Source: Spinacia oleracea (lineage: Eukaryota > Streptophyta > Magnoliopsida > Caryophyllales > Amaranthaceae). Taken from it: DNA of 64,000 nucleotides. The position numbers and the translations under genes are program-made. Where the stretch lies: assembly GCF_020520425.1 (NCBI RefSeq), contig NC_079487.1, forward strand, positions 113,742,141-113,806,140, written 5' to 3'. Positions within the stretch are counted from its first letter, which is position 1. Each line of letters begins with the position of its first letter. The notes beneath the pieces are model-generated. The model had not been told where the DNA came from. It worked only from the letters and a program-made list of their open reading frames with translations, and ran no database searches. This document shows positions 58,755-64,000 of the stretch, one piece after another.

Positions 58755-61700
58755 TCATCTACTAGGGGCTGGTGATGCATCTACAGATCGGGATCTAGAG
58801 CCAGATGGTGATCTTGAAACACGCCTCGGAGAATCTCTGCGACCTCGTTCTTCCTCACCTTCATATTTGGCTTTCCTGTAAAAGATTCAAGGCACCTTGA
58901 GTAATCAATTACCATATTCAACACAAATTTTCAGTCCAATACAAGCAATCAAAAAAAAAAAAATGGAAACAGAAACGATTTATTGTCATACCCAACTGCA
59001 GTTTCTTTTCGAACTTCATGATCAGGGGAATATGATCTACGGCCATCTCCACCACGTGGCGGAGAATCCTCCCTTGGTGATCTCGAGCGATCAACAGGCC
59101 TTCTACTGGGAGAAGCTGAAAGCTCATCGCGTCTTTTAGGAGAAGCAGAATAGGACCTGAAAATGACATTGACTTTTTAATGAACCCTCTTTATTACATT
59201 ACTGTACACAATTTGTACAGATGTGAAAAACATAAAAAATGTACCTTGAGCGATGACCCCCTTTAGAACCAGAACGATAGCGAGGTGAGCGTGAACGGGA
59301 AACTGAACGCGAGCGAGAGCGTCCTGACAACAAAACATAAACACCTTAGTCAACAATTATTACAACACGATATATTAGCCTTTCAGGTGTATATAAAACT
59401 GTGTCGAGGGTCCAACAAAATCAACTCATCAAATATCACATCTATCAAGCAGAAAGTCGGAACAATACTTGTCAGGTGCCTCGAAGGTTCACGTCTATCA
59501 AAATATGCAGAAAGAAGCATTCTCATCCGCATTATGTGTAACATATCAATGACCATAGATTCCACAAAAATATTTAAAAGCCTTTGTCATGACAAGCTAC
59601 TACTTGAAAGAAGTTAGGTACACTAATTGACAAAAGTAATTCGTCAAGCAAACCAGCTCTTGAATGGACAAGGGCACCAGTAGCCCAAAAACCTCCCTAA
59701 TAAAAGGTTGACCAAATAAGCCTTAAAAGATAAGCCGAGGTCTAAAAGAATGGACCAGTCAAGTGAGAAGGCCAAGTCGGCCAATTGGGTCACATACTCA
59801 ACACCTAATTTGAGCAGCTCATTCCCTAACAGTCCAGAAACAGATGAACATGCACGGTTTATATGTCGATATCGTAGTATAACACTTAATATGCACAATG
59901 CCGAAAAAATACTGAACCTCCACGCAACAATATATTGACTGCAAGTAGCAGAGAACTCAAATTGAAGCTCTCAAAAAAGTTTCAAGTGAGGCAGAGAATT
60001 CAAATAAACAACTACAACAATTCTCCAGGAACTTAAACTAAACAGACAATTGAAGAAAAAAATGCAATCAAAAGTATAGAAATGAACAGAAAGGAGATTT
60101 TAACACCATTGACGACATCAAGGACAAAACATAGGCACAGATCAATACTTACTACTGTAACCGGCTGATCTCCGTCCACCATATCTCGGACCACCACTAC
60201 TGCAGAAGACAATAAAGAGAAGAACCATCATCAAGTGTCCTATTAAGCATCCATCACAAGAAATTCCGGTCACACAGCCTACCTTTGCCTGGTCTTCCGG
60301 CGCATGTCCTCGGGCCTTTTTCGTGACTCTGACGCAACAACTACGCTGATTTCTCGTCCAGCGAAAATCTGCCCATTCATGTGATATTGGGCCTCTGAAG
60401 CATCATAAGAGTCCACAAATTGCACAAAGGCGAATCCACGAGGCTCCCTGTGTAAGATTTCATAAACGGAGTCAAGAAAAACATCCACTGCAAATGCTTA
60501 AAGATCAAAGCTGTGCAAACATACAGTGAATGATGCACCACCATAATGTCAATACATATACCTCTTTTTCGATCTAAAAAGGATGCTCCTTAACAAAAAA
60601 TCCCAGACCAGCCTCACACAGAATGCAATAGTCCACAACTAAGGAACTGACCTTTCCATTTGCACTCAAAAAATGTGAATGGCAACTTCAAAAGGATGGA
60701 ACTTGAAATTCTTCATATGCTCGTATTTAAATGAAGAACTTGTATATTAATGAAATTCTTCAACCCTGGGTGAAACTAAAAATCTTGCCATCTTGTCTTC
60801 ATTTCATCAAGAATCAATCATCTTCCTCATCTCAAGCTTCTATTGATAGAATCATCACATACTTTTTCTTCATATAGGTAGATTCTTCTTTATAACACTA
60901 CTTCTAAAATCTTGGCAGGCAATATGTTAATCAATCATATACAGTAGATCTTCATCAAAAGTGGGGCTTGGGCTTGTTTAACTTCAAACCAATATACCCC
61001 CTGACAAACCAGTTCAGAAAACATCTTATTGACAATCAAAGAAAAAATGCTTCGCAAATTTTGAAGAATATCACTTTACATACACCACTATCCAACGTAA
61101 TTTCGCAAGCATCAATCAAACAAACTTGACCATGATAGAACACATACTGCTGCTACCCTAATCCCAGATAATGTTGTTTGTTGACAACACAATGCTAAGA
61201 ATAGTAACGCTACAAGTAACACCTATCATCAGTTGTACTGCAAACGGAGGCTATGCTACCCACATAACAGGCAGGGACTATAGGGCCAGAGAAGGGTGGG
61301 ATGCATCACAAAATTACAATCCAACTAAATTAATTAATCACCATAAAAGGGCACATGATGTTGGTTGAAGAAGAGTGAGAATATGACATACATGTTAGGA
61401 CCTTAACCACAAGTATGAGAAATAGGAAGTAAGAAAGCAAACAATATCTCACCCTGTATAATAATCCTTTGGGATATAGACATCACGGACAAGCCCAAAC
61501 CTTTCAAAAGGAACTCGAAGTTCATCAGGTCTACAACAGAAACACAACTTTAGTCAGTAATTGCAGCACTGAAGGAACTTATTCCAATAAAATAAATAGC
61601 AATGATACAACAGTGATAAGTCTGATAACCAGTAAATATATATATTCAAGGTTACCTGCAGTCTAGAGGAATGTTCCGAACTAACAAGCTTCCGTGATTG

Positions 61701-61876
61701 GGCTCCTTGCGTCTTCCAAAACCACCACCGCCACCACCACCACCACCATGTCCTCTTCTTGGAGGACTATAGCCCCGTCTTGGAGGGCTATATCCACCTC
61801 TCGGAGGAGGGCTTCTTCCTCGGCTACTATACCCCCTTCTTGGGGGACTGTAATAACCAGGGCTGTACCTCCTCAT
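58755..61876 (-). CDS. SC35-like serine/arginine-rich splicing factor (SCL30A/SCL33 type)
   Basis: Coding exons (minus): 61876-61656, 61530-61453, 60447-60283, 60199-60153, 59323-59245, 59156-58992 and 58875-58755. The total is 876 nt, 291 aa. The N-terminal 60 residues carry the SCL-specific extension with YSPPRRGY repeats and nine glycines. The RRM spans about 62-140, with RNP2 LLVRNI (64-69) and RNP1 RGFAFVQF (103-110). The C-terminus is RS-rich (RSRSRSVSRSRSPRYRS) and ends SGSRSRSVDASPAPSR. SCL proteins select splice sites in the nucleus with U1/U2 components and are regulated by phosphorylation of the RS tail. The 1-kb intron that splits the RRM (60448-61452) is much longer than the others. 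It corresponds to the alternatively spliced long intron of Arabidopsis SCL33. Confidence 0.95.
60685..60953 (-). promoter_or_regulatory. GAAG-motif cluster in the long SR-gene intron
   Basis: On the transcribed strand GAAG occurs ten times in 269 nt (plus-strand cttc at 60685, 60711, 60758, 60797, 60822, 60837, 60868, 60885, 60901 and 60950). GAAG repeats in the matching intron are reported, as I recall, to bind Arabidopsis SCL33 for autoregulated splicing. The function here is inference. Confidence 0.5.
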
Positions 61877-62690
61877 GATGTGGGCTAATCTATAATAAAT
61901 CAATCAGTTAATTTCAAATACAGGATAACACGTCAATAACAGACTGTAAACAATGAGCTATGAATACCAATACAAAGAAACAAAGTCTTTAATGATATTA
62001 CTTCAACATGTAAACAAGAGCAAAGTGGTCATTACGCCTCAGAGAAAACATATCACTGAGCCAAATTTTCCGCCCTAACACGACAGGTAATCCTTTAACA
62101 GTAGATTGGTACATTAAACAAACAAAGCAATCTTTTGCAGCGGCGACATGCAATTTATAAAGAAGCAGGTAAACTGAACGAGTAATTTGAAAGTGAAGTT
62201 CTAATCTTTTCTGTATAAATCAAAGGCATCAGCAATTTGATATATAACTAGAAAGTAAGGAATATCTTAAACCACCTCTAACATTTGACAGTAATGAAAT
62301 CATTCCATTTATGTATAGCAAGCTATCAACCCTAATTTCTAGCAGATGAAATTCTTCAAAAATTAACAAAATCAACAAAGAAATATTTTTTCTCGAGTAA
62401 AGATTTTCACCTAGGGCAAAGAAAAACATACATTTTCACAACAATTGAATTAATGAAATTATAACAATAACAAACAAAAATTGCAAATTAGGGTTTTGTC
62501 GGCGACGAATCAAATCGAAATTAAAGAACGAATTATGTCATATAATTGAAAATTTTTAAGAAAAAAAACAATTGAGGATTCGAAACGTACCAGAAACCCG
62601 ATTCAACAGTGAAACCTGATGTGAGGAAGGAGAGAGAAAATCGAAACACGAGCTGCCGAAGGAGAGAGAGAACACAGCGAACCCCAAAGC
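61877..62690 (-). other. 5' UTR and leader intron of the SR gene (predicted)
   Basis: The acceptor TTTATTATAG precedes 61889, thirteen bases before the ATG. A donor TTTCTG|GTACGT at about 62592-62587 fits an untranslated exon 1 of about 62592-62690. The leader intron is about 700 bp. Confidence 0.55.
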
Positions 62691-62880
62691 CTGGAACTTT
62701 CTTTTAAATGACGACTCGGAAACTTATTTGCGCCTTTGCGGTAAACCAGGGTGAACCGACGAGGGCCGGTTCGGTTTCTGTCCTTTTTTATGAGGACCGG
62801 ACCGCCCAAACTCCCTTCACTCTTTTTTGTAAGAAAACTAGTCTAATGAGAAGAGCGATAGAAATTCATGTACTCAGTAG

Positions 62881-63196
62881 ATGGCCGTTGGGCCGGGCTG
62901 GCCAAAGGCCCGACCCAACATGAAAAAATTCAGTCCGGCACGGGCACCAAAAAAGCACGATATGACATAAGCACGAAGCCGTAGGCCGTAAAAAAACACG
63001 ACAAGGCACAGCTAAGCACGCTAAATTTAGTAAAAATATGCTTAGGCACGACGGCCCGGCACCGCACGACAGCTCGTGGGCCTGGTCCCTATTTTGAACT
63101 TTTAGTCCAGTCTGGCACGATTGAAAAGTGGGTCTGGCGTGGGCCCATCCCGTTTAGGCCCTCGTCCCGACCCGACCCGACCCACGACCATCTTTA
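62881..63196. mobile_element. hAT-like MITE with cggg-rich ends
   Basis: The left end agatggccgttgggccggg and the complement of the right end agatggtcgtgggtcgggtc are inverted. Subterminal gcccgac/cacgac motifs abound. No convincing duplication was found. Confidence 0.6.
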
Positions 63197-63748
63197 CAAG
63201 CAATGGTGTAATCTAAAAGAGATAAATGATCCGAATAACAACATGTTGTGCTAGAGAGTTCTTTTGTGTCCATTAAAGCAGATAATGATCCCATTAACAA
63301 TATGGTGTACCCGAGAGTTCTTTTGTGTCAATTACACCATGGACAATTGTTATGAATTAAGGACCCTTTTGGGTTTGAATGTTGATTTGTATGACAAATT
63401 TAATGTTGGAATAATGAGAAGAAATAAATGAACAAATTAAAAACACACAAAAATTTAAGGTGGTTCACTCTTCAATGAGCTACATCCACCATGAGAGAGG
63501 GTTTGGAGCTTGTATTAAACTTCAATGGAGAAAGGATTACAAAGAGGAATTCTCAAAGGTGAAGAAGAGAGAATTCTATGTATGCTTGGATCTAGGGTTT
63601 CAACCTCACTTGTGTTTCTCTCTCTTCATTCTGAAAATTTCATTACATTTGGTATTTATAGTGTTAGACATCAAACCAATCTAAGGGATAAGAAAAGACC
63701 ACGTCGATTGAACCTAGCTTGCGGAGAAGAAAACAGTTTACCCGCAGG
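63197..63748. other. Unassigned, perhaps the start of an element running off the window
   Basis: A small direct duplication is seen: ccgagagttcttttgtgtca near 63309 and tagagagttcttttgtgtcc near 63252. From about 63455 the text (ggtggttcactcttcaatga) resembles plant LTR-type repeats, but no pair is in view. Confidence 0.3.
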
Positions 63749-64000
63749 GTTCGGCCGGACCAAGGTCAGGTTCGGCCGAACTTACCCAAAGTCCGGCCGA
63801 ACCTCCAAAATCTCAAAGTTCTTGATTCTCTTCATGTTCGGTCGAACCATCTGAGAGTTCGGCCGAACATCCAGAAGGTTCGGCCGAACTTACCCAAAGT
63901 TCGGGCGAACCTCCAAAACCCCAAAGTTCCTGACTCTCTTCAGGTTCGGTCGAACCATCTAAGAGTTAGGCTGAACTTCCAACAGGTTCGGCCGAACCTC
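63749..64000. repeat. 109-bp tandem repeat of ggttcggccgaac palindromes
   Basis: The landmark ggttcggccgaac occurs at 63769, 63878 and 63986, giving a 108-109-bp higher-order unit. Each unit contains about four imperfect copies of a 12-14-bp palindrome (gttcggccgaac, gttcggtcgaac). The array continues beyond the right edge. Confidence 0.88.

Noticed and set aside
62708-62923. Plus-strand frame upstream of the SR gene
   Set aside because: No family match, and it runs into the hAT-like MITE; not a divergent gene on present evidence.
63749-64000. CRISPR-like array
   Set aside because: The repeats are palindromic and adjacent units are similar throughout, with no unique spacers; a plant tandem repeat explains it.

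Overview
This is plant nuclear DNA: intron-split genes with GT/AG splice sites, AT-rich introns, many MITEs, a plant L1-type LINE with an RNase H domain, and Pol III genes. The solo LTR at 44495-45865 (U3 rich in CGGAAATATT-like repeats) resembles from memory a very common repeat of spinach, so an Amaranthaceae genome, probably Spinacia, is my best guess; this is recollection, not a search result.

Five host protein genes can be modelled exon by exon, each with a continuous reading frame: a FACTOR OF DNA METHYLATION/IDN2-like RNA-directed DNA methylation protein (3945-7614, minus, 636 aa), the beta subunit of the AP-3 adaptor complex (15567-29766, plus, 1141 aa, 11 exons), a MIP1-leucine-zipper plus DUF547 protein (30874-33962, minus, 513 aa, 9 exons), a small C2-domain protein like 16-kDa phloem proteins (52437-55641, minus, 159 aa, 5 exons) and an SC35-like SR splicing factor of the SCL30A/SCL33 type (58755-61876, minus, 291 aa). 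AP-3 beta and the DUF547 gene converge with a 1.1-kb gap. The genes are functionally unrelated; there is no operon or cluster logic. Three identical tRNA-Lys(UUU) genes lie at 37.8-40.8 kb.

The rest is mainly transposon matter. 8.9-12.1 kb is an antisense Ty1-copia relic holding a 1.08-kb hAT element. 13.6-14.2 kb holds two hAT MITEs. AP-3 beta introns hold a Helitron with a nested Stowaway, a 1-kb Tourist-like element, other MITEs and a 28-C tract. 34.6-41.8 kb is a nest of Stowaway, Mutator, Tourist, SINE and Helitron pieces around the tRNA genes. 41.9-50.2 kb is one full-length LINE with a 15-bp target-site duplication, split by the solo LTR. 51.1-52.0 kb is another copia relic with a CACTA end. 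The right edge (63.75-64.0 kb) is a 109-bp tandem repeat made of GGTTCGGCCGAACC-like palindromes that runs out of the window.

I found no wholly new system. The most interesting points are the GAAG cluster in the long RRM intron of the SCL gene (a likely autoregulatory splicing element), the ATGA overlap of the LINE ORFs, the shared acceptor-stem mismatch in all three tRNA-Lys copies, and the palindromic repeat at the right edge.
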